From contig NC_009361.1 in NCBI RefSeq assembly GCF_000092065.1, positions 310,001-374,000 on the forward strand: a DNA stretch of 64,000 bases, in the 5' to 3' direction. Source of the stretch: Ostreococcus lucimarinus CCE9901 (Eukaryota > Chlorophyta > Mamiellophyceae > Mamiellales > Bathycoccaceae). Made by a program: the position numbers and the translations under genes. The notes beneath the pieces were generated by a model. The model ran no database searches. It had not been told where the DNA came from and saw only the letters and a list, made by a program, of their open reading frames with translations. This document shows positions 18,410-27,328 of this stretch, piece after piece; within the stretch, counting starts at the first letter, position 1; every line of letters starts with the position of its first letter.

Positions 18410-19519
18410 TCAATCGCTATCGCTGTCGAATAACTGCAAGCTAATCTCTACATCTTTTAACGCGGCCTTGGCGCTGGAGTTTGCCGCATCAAGCTCGAGC
18501 GCTTTGTGAAGCATCTCTCGAGCTCGTTTCAATTTCCCGACGTTCTGCGTCGCATCACCGAGCGCCAAGAGAGCCTTCCCGCCTCGTACGTACCCTCGCA
18601 CGTAACTTTCATCTATCGCGATCGCGGATTCACACGCCGAAATGGCGATTTCAAGCACCTCCGCCTTTTGCGGCGACGCATCGCGAAGTTCGTTCGCGTA
18701 GAGAAGCGCCGCCGCCGCTGTGTTTCCTTGGTACGCAATCTTCCCAGGTTCCATACGCGCAGCTTCGACATACAGCGCCAGTGCGTCAGCGTATTTTTTC
18801 TTTGCGTACAGCGCCATGCCTTGGTCGTTCAATTCCTCCGCCGTCGAGAGCGACGCGACGGCATCTGACGCCTTCCACGACAAAGACTTTTTCGGCGCGA
18901 CCACGGACGCGTCGAACCCAACTCCACCCACTCGCTCCCACGGTCTCTCATCACTCGCCCCAGCTACAGCCTTTGCCGCCCACGCGAGCTCCATCTGCCG
19001 CGTCTCGTTTGCTCCCGAGCCGTCGCCCAGCGCTCGCGTCTTTGAGTACGCCGACGCCCCGCAATTAAAATCCGCCTCCGGCCGCTCCCCAGCCTCCCAC
19101 GGCACGCGCACGTCCACTCCAAAGTTCACATGCGGTCTATACTCTCCCCTCGCCCTCAACATCGCCTCGATCTCAAACGGATCCATCCCCGACAGCGCCA
19201 ACGCGAGCACGTCCTCCAACCGCTGCAGCGGCGGTATCTCGTACGTCCGCGCCCACCGTTCGTGATCAAAGTTCGCCGTCGTCAGCGTGTGATACGCGCA
19301 CGTTATCTCCGTGAACATCATCTTCGCCTTTTCCACGTCATCCGGATTCTTATCCGGGTGCCAACGCAAGCACAGCGCGCGATATTTCGCCCGGATGACT
19401 TTGGCCGCGTCCCCATCTTCCTCAGTCGACCCATCACCGCGTCGCGCGCGCGCGTCCGCGATCGACGATCCGAGCTCGAGCACTTCGAGCGCTTTTTCGC
19501 GCGTCATCGCGTCGCCCAT
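18410..19519 (-). CDS. J-domain protein with TPR repeats
   Basis: A 369-residue single-exon gene. An N-terminal J domain (about residues 6-85) carries the HPD tripeptide in LRWHPDKNPDD, needed to stimulate Hsp70 ATPase. Between it and the C-terminus lies a linker with charged and tryptophan-containing stretches. Residues about 228-360 form TPR-like helical pairs (AEELNDQGMALYAKKKYADAL, then AIAIDESYVRGYVRGGKALLALGD). The protein ends in an acidic DSDSD. The combination suggests a cytosolic Hsp70/Hsp90 co-chaperone, but the J-then-TPR order differs from DNAJC7 (TPR then J) and I cannot assign an orthologue. It is convergent with GCN1 and has an upstream gap of 154 bp to the thioredoxin gene. 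Confidence 0.85.
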   Translation of the reverse strand: MGDAMTREKALEVLELGSSIADARARRGDGSTEEDGDAAKVIRAKYRALCLRWHPDKNPDDVEKAKMMFTEITCAYHTLTTANFDHERWARTYEIPPLQRLEDVLALALSGMDPFEIEAMLRARGEYRPHVNFGVDVRVPWEAGERPEADFNCGASAYSKTRALGDGSGANETRQMELAWAAKAVAGASDERPWERVGGVGFDASVVAPKKSLSWKASDAVASLSTAEELNDQGMALYAKKKYADALALYVEAARMEPGKIAYQGNTAAAALLYANELRDASPQKAEVLEIAISACESAIAIDESYVRGYVRGGKALLALGDATQNVGKLKRAREMLHKALELDAANSSAKAALKDVEISLQLFDSDSD

Positions 19520-19673
19520 CGCCCTCGAGCGCGCGCGCGCGTCGGGGTGTGCGGCGACGCGCGCGTTCGCGCGAGCGTTTTTTCAGTTTGTTTAAATTTA
19601 ATGTCATGAACGTCGACGAACGATCGCGCGCGCCGGCGACACTTGACCGCGCGACGCGAGCGCGAGCGCTTCG

Positions 19674-20189
19674 ATGGTGAGCGCGGTGTTCGTCGCGTCG
19701 TCTGCGGCGCCCGCGATGCGAACGACGGCGGCGGTGACGCGCGCGACGCGCGCGAACGCGCGCGATGGGGCGCTGACGTGGCTGGGACGCGCGCCAACGC
19801 GACGCGCGCGCGTCGTCGTCCGCGCCGCGGGGCCGGCGGCGAGGAAGGAGCTGCTCGAGATCGAATCCCGAGAAGCGTTCGACGCGCTCGTGGGCGAAGA
19901 CCGCGTGACGGTGGTGGATTTCATGGCGCTGTGGTGTCGAAAGTGCGTGTTTCTCAAAGGCAAGCTCGAGAAGAAGGCTTCGTTCTTCGGCGACGACGTG
20001 CGATTCGCGTTCGTGGACGTCAATAAGGTGTCGCAGGAGCTCGTGCGTGGATGTGGCGTCGAGAGCATGCCGACGCTGCAGGTGTACAGGAATGGGGAGA
20101 AGCTTTGGGAACTCGTGGCGGGGGAGGACGGCGAAGCCGTGGTGAAGAAGCTTCACTACGCGATAGAGGACGCGCAAAAGGAGAAGTGA
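19674..20189 (+). CDS. Plastid thioredoxin-like protein with WCRKC active site
   Basis: A 171-residue protein. The first ~55 residues are rich in Arg, Ala, Thr and Ser with few acidic residues, typical of a plastid transit peptide. The thioredoxin fold follows, with the active site W87-C88-R-K-C91, the cis-proline segment SMPTLQVY and the usual C-terminal helix. The WCRKC active site is that of the plant thioredoxin-like WCRKC1/2 group in chloroplasts, whose substrates are poorly known. Both redox cysteines are present, so it should be a competent dithiol oxidoreductase. It is divergent from the J-domain gene and convergent with the COG0523 gene, 58 bp away. Confidence 0.88.
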   Translation: MVSAVFVASSAAPAMRTTAAVTRATRANARDGALTWLGRAPTRRARVVVRAAGPAARKELLEIESREAFDALVGEDRVTVVDFMALWCRKCVFLKGKLEKKASFFGDDVRFAFVDVNKVSQELVRGCGVESMPTLQVYRNGEKLWELVAGEDGEAVVKKLHYAIEDAQKEK

Positions 20190-20247
20190 GGCGCGTTTTC
20201 GTTCGTCGTTGTGTACACGTGAAGTTTGTTGTATTACTGATCTACAT

Positions 20248-22101
20248 CTAGAAGCCGCATTTGCATTTCGGAATGTGCGAGATGGCTCGCTCGAGAACGT
20301 TCGTGGCGCGGACTCGGACGAGCGACCAGGCGTCTTCGAGTCTGGCCTGCGCGAGCGCGTCGACGTCGTCGTAAGAGTCTTCGAAACCGTGCACCGCAGC
20401 TAGTCGAAGCCAAAGCTGTGGTGCGCCGAATTTCGTTAGTTTGTGTGGTACCGTCGTCGGCGCGAGACATAAGCCATCACCCGAGGAATTCACGGCGCGG
20501 AGAAGATCGAGATTCATCGCGTTGAAATCGACGCCGTGCGACTCTTCCAATTCGGCGACTGTGAATCCGTTCGACGCCGCGCCGGTGAGACGAAATAATA
20601 TCATCGCGTCGTCCTCGTCTACCGAGTCGTCGATTTCGAATCTCAAGTCTTTCGCCATCGCGCGCGTCATCGCGCGCTTTACGCTCGGAATCGCGGCGAC
20701 GCACGACAGAGGTAAAGGTTGCTCGAGCGCTCGAATGTCTCGCATGATCTCTTCCTCGTTCAAGCCCACACCGATCACCACCAAACACGTGCTCGTCGCG
20801 CTCACGAGCTCACCCACGCTCGGCTCGAGCTCGAGTCGACGCTTGCCGGAAAAGTGGAAATCGTAGCTCTCTCGGTTTTCATCCTCGGCGAGAGTCAACA
20901 CGCCTTTGGCGCGAATCGTCGCCGCGGGCATCATCTTCGTCGCCCAATGCTGAAATCGCGCAAACACGAGCGGTGACGTGGTTTCGTGCGCCAGTGAGTT
21001 GCACGAGCTCTGCGAACCACCGGCAAAGTGCGTGGTCTTCCTCGACGGATCTAGTGATAGAGGACCGCGAACGACGATTTTTTGTTCCTCCGTCTTCGGT
21101 TTGCGTAATCGCCCGCCCGACGCCGAGAGCACGTAAGGAAGCGGCCCCGCGCCCCAATCGTGACCACTCTTTCCTTCCGGTTGCGGCACCATGTCGACGT
21201 CTAATATGCTCGTCAAAGGCACGTTGGCGTCGACGCATTCCAACACTCGAGCGCCTCGCGCCTTGTCCTCCACGACGGCTCGCGCGCGCGCCAATCTCTC
21301 TTCATCCCCCTCAAGTAAATCAATCTTATTCAGAAGCACGACGTCAGCGCACGCCAACTGCGCGTCCCACGCCTCTCGTTCGACCTCGGGTCCTCCTTCC
21401 GACGCAATCTCCGCGTCCACGACGCACACCACGCCGTCCAAACGCGCGCGCGTCAGCGCCCCAAAGTTCCTATCCAACCTCGAAACCACCTCCCCCGGAT
21501 CCACCAACCCGCTCGTTTCGATCAGCAGGTAATCAAACACCCCCAATTCCCCCCCGTTTTCGTCCGCGTTCAGCAGCTCGATCACCCCTCGCTCTAAATC
21601 GTCTCGCAGCGAGCAGCACACGCACCCGTTCGTCAGCTCCGTCACCCGCGCCGCCGCTCTCCCATCCTTTCCCTCGCCATCCCTCGCCCCGCTCGCGCGT
21701 CGAACCAACCGCGCGTCCACGTTCAGCGCCGCGAAATCGTTCACCGCCGCCGCGACGCGCAGCGTCTGTCGATTCTCCAGCGCGCGTCTCGCGAGCGTCG
21801 TCTTCCCCGCGCCCAGAAATCCAACCACCAGCGTGATCGGCAGCGTCCGCGACGCCGTCGCCGCGTACGCCGTGCGCAGTTCGTAGTTACGGAACATGTT
21901 TATCGACGTCGATCGCGCCTCGCGTCGTCGTCGCGCGTCGTCGTCGTCGTCGTCGTCGTCGCGTCGTCCATCGCGTCTCTCGTCGTCATCCATCGCGTCG
22001 CGCGCGCGCGTCGCGCGGTCGACGCGTCGCGCCCCGACGCGTCGCGCGCCGTCGCGCGTCCCGTTCGGCGCGCGCTTCGCCGCGACGCGCGCGCCGAGCA
22101 T
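20248..22101 (-). CDS. COG0523 (CobW/ZNG1-like) metal-chaperone GTPase
   Basis: 617 residues from the first ATG, or 549 if the start is the ATG at 21897 (MFRNYEL). The P-loop is GFLGAGKTT (residues 94-102), followed by the diagnostic C160-V-C162-C163 metal-binding motif and a GTPase NKID guanine-specificity motif in LLNKIDLLEG. A CobW C-terminal domain follows. The protein ends in a cysteine-containing CKCGF. Such GTPases deliver zinc or cobalt to client proteins. The first 68 residues are Arg/Asp low complexity from CG-rich DNA. They could be a plastid peptide or untranslated, because using the first ATG leaves only 44 bp to the divergent gene at 22146. The family is certain, but the metal and client are not. 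Confidence 0.88.
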   Translation of the reverse strand: MLGARVAAKRAPNGTRDGARRVGARRVDRATRARDAMDDDERRDGRRDDDDDDDDARRRREARSTSINMFRNYELRTAYAATASRTLPITLVVGFLGAGKTTLARRALENRQTLRVAAAVNDFAALNVDARLVRRASGARDGEGKDGRAAARVTELTNGCVCCSLRDDLERGVIELLNADENGGELGVFDYLLIETSGLVDPGEVVSRLDRNFGALTRARLDGVVCVVDAEIASEGGPEVEREAWDAQLACADVVLLNKIDLLEGDEERLARARAVVEDKARGARVLECVDANVPLTSILDVDMVPQPEGKSGHDWGAGPLPYVLSASGGRLRKPKTEEQKIVVRGPLSLDPSRKTTHFAGGSQSSCNSLAHETTSPLVFARFQHWATKMMPAATIRAKGVLTLAEDENRESYDFHFSGKRRLELEPSVGELVSATSTCLVVIGVGLNEEEIMRDIRALEQPLPLSCVAAIPSVKRAMTRAMAKDLRFEIDDSVDEDDAMILFRLTGAASNGFTVAELEESHGVDFNAMNLDLLRAVNSSGDGLCLAPTTVPHKLTKFGAPQLWLRLAAVHGFEDSYDDVDALAQARLEDAWSLVRVRATNVLERAISHIPKCKCGF

Positions 22102-22145
22102 CCGCGCGCCGCGCGTCGCGGCGTCACACGCGCGCGCGCCGCGCG

Positions 22146-23990
22146 ATGCCGCCGACGCACCGTCGCGCGGCGTCGAGCGCGTCCCTCGACCTTCCCGCGG
22201 GCGACGCGGTGGAGCGCGACGCGCGGCGCGATCGCGCGCGCGCGCGGCGGCGCGCGCGCACGGCGATCGCGCGCGCGGCGGCGTTCGGCGCGGTCCTTCG
22301 CGGTGGGCTGAGCGTGGGGAAAATCGCGCTCGCGGCGACGAGGCGCGGAAGGCGCGGGACGACGGCGGGGAGGGCGCGGAAGGCGGTGCGAGACGTCGCG
22401 TCGTACGCGGCGTTCCTGGCGACGTTCGCGGGGACGTACGTGAGCGCGGACGAGGGCCTGCGAAGGCGGTACGGGGGAGAGGAGAGCAAGGCGTGGCGAT
22501 GCGCGTTGGCGGGCGCGTGCGCGGGGCCGTCGTTGATGCTCGCGGGGTCGGGCGCGACGCATTACGGGCTGGCGGGGTACATATGGGTGCGGTCGATCGT
22601 GCTGCTGACGCGCGTGGCGCAGAAGAGCGAGGATGAGACGATGAAGAGGTTGACGGCGGCGACGCGGATGGAACACGGGGACTGCGCGTTGATGGTGGGG
22701 AGCGCGGCGGTGATTTTGTCGTGCTTCATACTGAGGCCGGAGACGGTGGAACCGGCGTATAAACACTTTCTGGACGTGCACGGGGGGAAGACGAGGGAGG
22801 AGTACGCGGCGCTGCGGACGCTGTGCGAGGCGGGAGGGGATTCGGAGTTGCGCGCGCTGTGCGCGAGATTGGCGATTTCGAATACGTGGTCGGCGGGAAA
22901 GACGGCGCGGGAGATGGCGAATAAGACGGCGGTCGGCGCGATCGGTGCGGGAACCGGTGCGATCGATCGCGCGGAGTTGTATAGGATGATATTTTTCCGA
23001 GGCGCGTCCAACGCTGAGCACTTCTTGTCGCACGTGGTGAAGTCGTTTGCGGCTACGCTGAGCGTGTACGCGCCCGTGTACCTCGTTCCGGCGGCGTTGA
23101 TACACCGAGAGAAGCTTCTGTCGCGCGAGAAAGGGCCGGACTTGTTGTCTAGGATCGCCGTCGGTTCGGCGCGTTCGGCGTTGTTTCTATCGTCCTACGT
23201 CGGCGCGGCGTGGAGCGGAGTGGATTTAGCGAATCGAGCCTTCGGCGGAAGCTGCGACGGTCGTTCGTTAACGTTGGGCGTTTCCATGGCTGGTTTAGCG
23301 ACCTTCATCGAAAAGAAGTCTCGTCGGATGGAGTTAGCGATGTATTGCACGTCGCGCGCGATCGAAACCGCGGCGTTGATGGCGGTTTACCGCGGCTTTG
23401 TGCCGAATTGGATCCAGCGACGCCGCGGCGACATCTTCCTCTTCTCCATCGCCTCGGCGACGATCATGCACTGCTACAACACCGAACGCGACGTCTTCCG
23501 AAGTAAGTACCTTAGCGTGCTCGATTTCATATTCGGCTCGACCGGTCACGATTCGCAAAGCATCTCTCACGCCGCGAGTTATGAGATTTTATTCGAAGGC
23601 AACTTTGGCGAGAGCAAAAGAAAGCCGGCGGCTTCGCTGCCGCCCGGCGGCGAGCGAGAGATGCAACCGATTCGCACGTACGTCACCGAGGAACAATTCC
23701 ACGCCGCGAGTGCGGCGATGAAAGACACGCTGAGTGACGCTAGCGTGAGCGATATCCTCAAGATGTACGGCTTGTACAAACAAGCCACCGTCGGAGACGC
23801 GTGCAACCACCCGCGACCGAGCGTGATGGATCAAAGAGGTCGCGCCAAGTACTCGTCCTGGTCGCAATTCGAGGGCATGAGCGCCCAGCAAGCGATGACC
23901 GGGTATTGCATGCTCGTCGACGACTTGACGACCGCTGGGAAGTTTAAGACCGCCCCGGTCTCGCCCGCGTCATCGACCAACGCGGATTAG
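22146..23990 (+). CDS. TMEM135-like membrane protein fused to an acyl-CoA-binding domain
   Basis: 614 residues. The N-terminal ~480 residues hold repeated glycine-rich amphipathic/membrane segments and resemble the TMEM135 family (for example YGLAGYIWVRSIVLL and RSALFLSSYVGAAW), associated in animals with peroxisomes, mitochondria and lipid transport. Residues about 513-598 are an acyl-CoA-binding domain: KMYGLYKQATVGD, then a lysine- and tryptophan-containing helix (GRAKYSSWSQFEGMS) and the closing AMTGYCMLVDDL. It ends in a polar tail with no membrane anchor. The fusion implies that the TMEM135-like part handles acyl-CoA or delivers it across a membrane. A separate acyl-CoA-binding protein lies about 4 kb downstream. 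The TMEM135 assignment is by pattern only; the acyl-CoA-binding domain is clear. Confidence 0.83.
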   Translation: MPPTHRRAASSASLDLPAGDAVERDARRDRARARRRARTAIARAAAFGAVLRGGLSVGKIALAATRRGRRGTTAGRARKAVRDVASYAAFLATFAGTYVSADEGLRRRYGGEESKAWRCALAGACAGPSLMLAGSGATHYGLAGYIWVRSIVLLTRVAQKSEDETMKRLTAATRMEHGDCALMVGSAAVILSCFILRPETVEPAYKHFLDVHGGKTREEYAALRTLCEAGGDSELRALCARLAISNTWSAGKTAREMANKTAVGAIGAGTGAIDRAELYRMIFFRGASNAEHFLSHVVKSFAATLSVYAPVYLVPAALIHREKLLSREKGPDLLSRIAVGSARSALFLSSYVGAAWSGVDLANRAFGGSCDGRSLTLGVSMAGLATFIEKKSRRMELAMYCTSRAIETAALMAVYRGFVPNWIQRRRGDIFLFSIASATIMHCYNTERDVFRSKYLSVLDFIFGSTGHDSQSISHAASYEILFEGNFGESKRKPAASLPPGGEREMQPIRTYVTEEQFHAASAAMKDTLSDASVSDILKMYGLYKQATVGDACNHPRPSVMDQRGRAKYSSWSQFEGMSAQQAMTGYCMLVDDLTTAGKFKTAPVSPASSTNAD

Positions 23991-24068
23991 ACGACTCGCG
24001 GCGATGGCGCCGCGAAGATATCTTTCGCCTCGTAATAACAACTCGCCGCACTTTGCATCGCACTCGAC

Positions 24069-24494
24069 ATGCTGGCCGCGCGCGCGACAACGACGACGCG
24101 CGCGACGGTGCAGACACCGCGCGCGCCCAGCGCGGGCGCGAGTCGCGCGCGCGTCGTCGCGCGCGCGTCGTTGAAACAATCCGCATCCAGCTTGGTCGCG
24201 CACGCCGCGGTCGCGCTCACCGTCGCCAATCCCGCCCTCGCCGACGCCCTCGCCGCCGTGGATGACGTTCCGCTGACGAAATCGCCCGCGTTCCTCGGAT
24301 TCGCGTGCGTCGCGGTGTGCTGGGGGATCCCACAAACGCTGGGAACGGCGATTTTGTCGCAAAAGGAAGCGAAGGGACGCGCGCTGTTGCAGAAGCGAGG
24401 CATCGACACGTCGGACATCGGGCAGGGTAATTGGGGGAAGGTGCAGCGTCGTTTGCAAGAGAACGACATAGATTGGAAGAACGAGGAAGCTTAG
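24069..24494 (+). CDS. Small plastid-targeted single-span membrane protein
   Basis: A 141-residue protein. Residues 1-35 are rich in Ala, Thr, Arg and Ser with no acidic residues, like a transit peptide. A second hydrophobic stretch ends in ANPALADA, which resembles a thylakoid processing site. One likely membrane span follows (AFLGFACVAVCWGIPQTLGTAIL) and then a charged tail ending KNEEA. I do not recognise a family. A role as a thylakoid-associated subunit is inferred from the targeting signals only. It lies 78 bp downstream of the TMEM135-like gene on the same strand. Confidence 0.75.
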   Translation: MLAARATTTTRATVQTPRAPSAGASRARVVARASLKQSASSLVAHAAVALTVANPALADALAAVDDVPLTKSPAFLGFACVAVCWGIPQTLGTAILSQKEAKGRALLQKRGIDTSDIGQGNWGKVQRRLQENDIDWKNEEA

Positions 24495-24652
24495 TTCGTT
24501 GTTATGATTTGAGAAACGTAGATTTTTATTATTGGTATCGGTAACCATTGACAACGTATTGGCGCTATCCTGTGATGAATAATAGAAGATGGAATGTGGA
24601 CGAGAATAAGACAAGAGTAAAACAAGGGTACAGCAAGGCGCGGTTTGCGCGG

Positions 24653-26260
24653 TTATCGAACCGGAGGCATCGGCGTGTAAGCCGTTTCGCCGTGCGAGTA
24701 CACATCCAAACCGAGCTCCTCCGCCTCGGCGGGGACGCGAATGCCTCCCGTGATCTTATCGGTGAGCTTGAGGCACGCCCATGACGCACCGGCGGTGTAC
24801 ACAGCCGTGGAGACGGCGGCGATAACTTGCACGATGGTTTGCTTCATCATGGGGACGTCGTTGAAGCCACCGAGCGCGGGGTGCGCGAGAACACCGAGCA
24901 GAATTGTGCCCAAGAATCCGCCGACGCCGTGGACGCCGAAGACGTCGAGGGCGTCATCGTAGCCAAACTTCTCCTTGACCGTGGTGGAGAAGAAACGGCA
25001 CACGATGGCGGACGCGAGGCCCATTAAACAAGCGCCAACGGGGCCGACGAAGCCGGCCGCCGGAGTGATGGCGGCGAGACCGGCGATGGACGCCGTGCAC
25101 GTGCCGAGAACGGAAACCTTGCCGTTCTCGATGACATCGAGCGCGGTCCAAACGATCGCGGCGACGGACGCGGAGAGTTGCGTCGCGAGGCACGCGAAGG
25201 CGGCACCCGCGGAAGCCGCACCGGCAGAGCCACCGTTGAAGCCGAACCAGCCGACCCACAACATGGCGGTACCGAGGAACGTCAGCACCAAGTTGCCTTG
25301 GTGCATCTTGTTCTCCTTGCGCTCGCCGAGGTACATGGCGGCGACGAGGGCACCGATGCCGGCGGTGATGTGCACGACGATACCGCCAGCGAAATCAAGG
25401 ACGCCCATGTCGGCGAAGAACGCGCCCGGGCCACCCCAAACCATGTGGCACGCCGGGAAGTACACGGCGAACATCCAGAGCGTGGAAAACCACATGACGG
25501 CGTTAAACTTCATGCGCTCGACGAGCGCACCGATCATGAGCGCCGGAGTGATGATAGCGAACGTCATTTGGTACAACACCCACAGCGCTTCGGGGATCGT
25601 CCCCGCGACCGACGCCGCGGTGACGCCCGCCAAGCCGACCTTGTCCCAACCGCCGATGAAGGACGCCAACGTCGTGACGCCCTCCTTCATGCCGACGTCG
25701 CTGAACGACAGCGAGTAACCGCACAGGAACCAAAGCACGCTCATGTGTGCCGTGAGTGCGAAGCACTGAATCAACACGCTCAGCGTGTTCGTGCGTCGCA
25801 CCAAACCGGCGTAAAACGCCGCCAAGCCCGGAATGGTCATAAACAGCACCAACGCGCTCGAAATCAAAATCCAGCACGTGTCCGCGCCGACGACCGCCGG
25901 CACCGCCGCCGCCGCCGCCGCCGCCGGACCGGCCAGCGTCAAACCCGCGACCGCGACCGCCGCCGCCGCGACCGGCGTCTTCGCCCGCGCGAACACCGAC
26001 CGCGCCGCGTTCGATTCCGCTTCCGCAAGCGTCGCCCGCGCGGCGTCCACCGACACCGCCCCCGCGACGCGCGCGCGTCGCCCCGCCGTCGCCCCGATCG
26101 CGCGTCCGAGGACGCGCGAATTTTTTTCCGCGCCGTTCGCGCGCGCCGCGCGCGCGCATCCGCTCGCGCGCGCCGCGCTCGCGCGCGCGCGCGCGTCGGT
26201 CGACAAGCGCGCCCCGCGCGTCGTCGTCGTCGTCGTCGTCGTCATCGTCATCGCGAACAT
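24653..26260 (-). CDS. AMT1: Plastid-type ammonium transporter (AMT/Amt family)
   Basis: 535 residues from the ATG at 26260. The N-terminal ~120 residues are Thr/Ala/Arg-rich, like a plastid transit peptide, with a hydrophobic alanine run just before the mature part. About eleven spans follow, with typical Amt segments: DTCWILISSALVLFMTIPGLAAFYAGLVR, FNAVMWFSTLWMFAVYFPACHMVWGGPGAF[split], and the pore histidine regions GGIVVHITAGIGAL and DVFGVHGVGGFLG. The absence of a secretory signal and the transit-like leader suggest uptake into the plastid, where ammonium is assimilated. The frame continues upstream to 26632 but encodes only a tandem-repeat artefact. It is divergent from CSL4. Confidence 0.88.
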   Translation of the reverse strand: MFAMTMTTTTTTTTRGARLSTDARARASAARASGCARAARANGAEKNSRVLGRAIGATAGRRARVAGAVSVDAARATLAEAESNAARSVFARAKTPVAAAAVAVAGLTLAGPAAAAAAAVPAVVGADTCWILISSALVLFMTIPGLAAFYAGLVRRTNTLSVLIQCFALTAHMSVLWFLCGYSLSFSDVGMKEGVTTLASFIGGWDKVGLAGVTAASVAGTIPEALWVLYQMTFAIITPALMIGALVERMKFNAVMWFSTLWMFAVYFPACHMVWGGPGAFFADMGVLDFAGGIVVHITAGIGALVAAMYLGERKENKMHQGNLVLTFLGTAMLWVGWFGFNGGSAGAASAGAAFACLATQLSASVAAIVWTALDVIENGKVSVLGTCTASIAGLAAITPAAGFVGPVGACLMGLASAIVCRFFSTTVKEKFGYDDALDVFGVHGVGGFLGTILLGVLAHPALGGFNDVPMMKQTIVQVIAAVSTAVYTAGASWACLKLTDKITGGIRVPAEAEELGLDVYSHGETAYTPMPPVR

Positions 26261-26661
26261 GTTCGCGAGCGCGTCGAGCGTGCGCGCGTGTCGTAAATTA
26301 TTTAGCGCGCGTCGAACCGCGCGGTCGCGTCGTCGCGATGTGTCGCGCGCCGCGCGCCGTCGGCCGGCGTCCAATCGGGTCGACGCGACCAACCGTCGCG
26401 CCCAAGAGTCGACAACGCCGACCGTCCCCGCGCGCCGTTCAGGACTCAACACGAGGGGGGGGGTCCGTCCGGGGGGGGTCGTCGACCGGTCTCGACCCGT
26501 CGTCCGACGTGGGGACGTTTTCGCCCTCGCGTGGCGACGCGACGTTTTCGCCCTCGCGTGGCGACGCGCCGTTTTCGCCCTCGCGTGGCGACGCGCCGTT
26601 TTCGCCCCCGCGTGGCGACGCGCGCGCGGCACGCCGCGACGCCGACGCCGGCGCGACGGCG
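26261..26661. promoter_or_regulatory. Divergent promoter region between the ammonium transporter and CSL4
   Basis: This 401-bp gap separates two outward-pointing start codons. It contains two G-runs (26455-26462 and 26471-26478) and the 27-bp tandem repeat listed separately. Frames on both strands stay open across it because the repeat unit is a multiple of three and the DNA is CG-rich, but the encoded sequences are simple repeats and are not counted as protein. Confidence 0.45.
26517..26624. repeat. 27-bp tandem repeat, 4 copies
   Basis: The unit GTTTTCGCCCTCGCGTGGCG plus a variable seven-base end starts at 26517, 26544, 26571 and 26598. The copies differ at only a few positions. It sits in the shared upstream region of AMT1 and CSL4. 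Confidence 0.92.
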
Positions 26662-27216
26662 ATGCCGGCGCCGACGCGCGCGGTGCCCGGGGACGTGATC
26701 GCCGAGCGCGGCGAGGCCGCGCGAGGCGCGCGCGTCGACGCGTGCGGACGCGTGCGAGCGACGACGTGCGGGGAGGTGTTTCTCGAGGACGGCGGCGCGC
26801 GCGCGGGCGTCGGCGCGCGCGCGCCGGTGGTGCCGCGCGGCGGGGACGTCGTGTTCGGACGCGTGACGCGCGTGCTCGAGAAGGCGGCGCACGTGGAGAT
26901 CGCGGCGGTGAACGGAAGGGCGCCGAGGGGAGGGGATTTCGCGGGCGTCGTGCGAAGGCAAGACGCGCGCGCGCACGCGGTGGACTCGGTGGAGCTGGAG
27001 AGGTGCTTCAGGGCGGGGGACGTCGTCAGAGCGAAGGTGCTGTCGCTGGGCGACGCGCGGTCGTTTTATCTGACGACGGCGGGTGACGATTTGGGGGTGG
27101 TGCGGGCGACGCACGGGACGTCGCGCGCGACGATGCTTCCGATCGGTTGGACCGAGGTGCAGTGCCCGGTGACGGGGGAGGTTGAGGATAGAAAGGTGGC
27201 GAGAGTGGATGAGTGA
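26662..27216 (+). CDS. CSL4: Exosome cap subunit CSL4 (EXOSC1)
   Basis: 184 residues from the ATG at 26662 (MPAPTRAVPGDVI), close to the length of human EXOSC1 (about 195). The N-terminal barrel starts with VPGDVIAERGEAARGARV. A central S1 RNA-binding domain (DVVFGRVTRVLEKAAHVEI, then RAGDVVRAKVLSLGD) is followed by the conserved end MLPIGWTEVQCPVTGEVEDR, in which the zinc-ribbon cysteines are mostly lost, as in many eukaryotic CSL4 proteins. CSL4 caps the nine-subunit RNA exosome and helps feed RNA into it. An upstream in-frame ATG at 26338 would add only repeat-derived sequence. Confidence 0.85.
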   Translation: MPAPTRAVPGDVIAERGEAARGARVDACGRVRATTCGEVFLEDGGARAGVGARAPVVPRGGDVVFGRVTRVLEKAAHVEIAAVNGRAPRGGDFAGVVRRQDARAHAVDSVELERCFRAGDVVRAKVLSLGDARSFYLTTAGDDLGVVRATHGTSRATMLPIGWTEVQCPVTGEVEDRKVARVDE

Positions 27217-27328
27217 GTGCGAATGCCGCTAGCGTGTAATGTACATATGAGTATAGCGTGTACGTGGCGTTCCGCCGAACCGCGGACGCGGCGTCGACGG
27301 CGTCTCGCGTCGACGCGGCGCGTCAAAG

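Noticed and set aside
26261-26632. Upstream N-terminal extension of the ammonium transporter and of CSL4
   Set aside because: Both extensions merely translate the 27-bp tandem repeat (RHARAKT and SPSRGDA units). Later ATGs give normal-length proteins.
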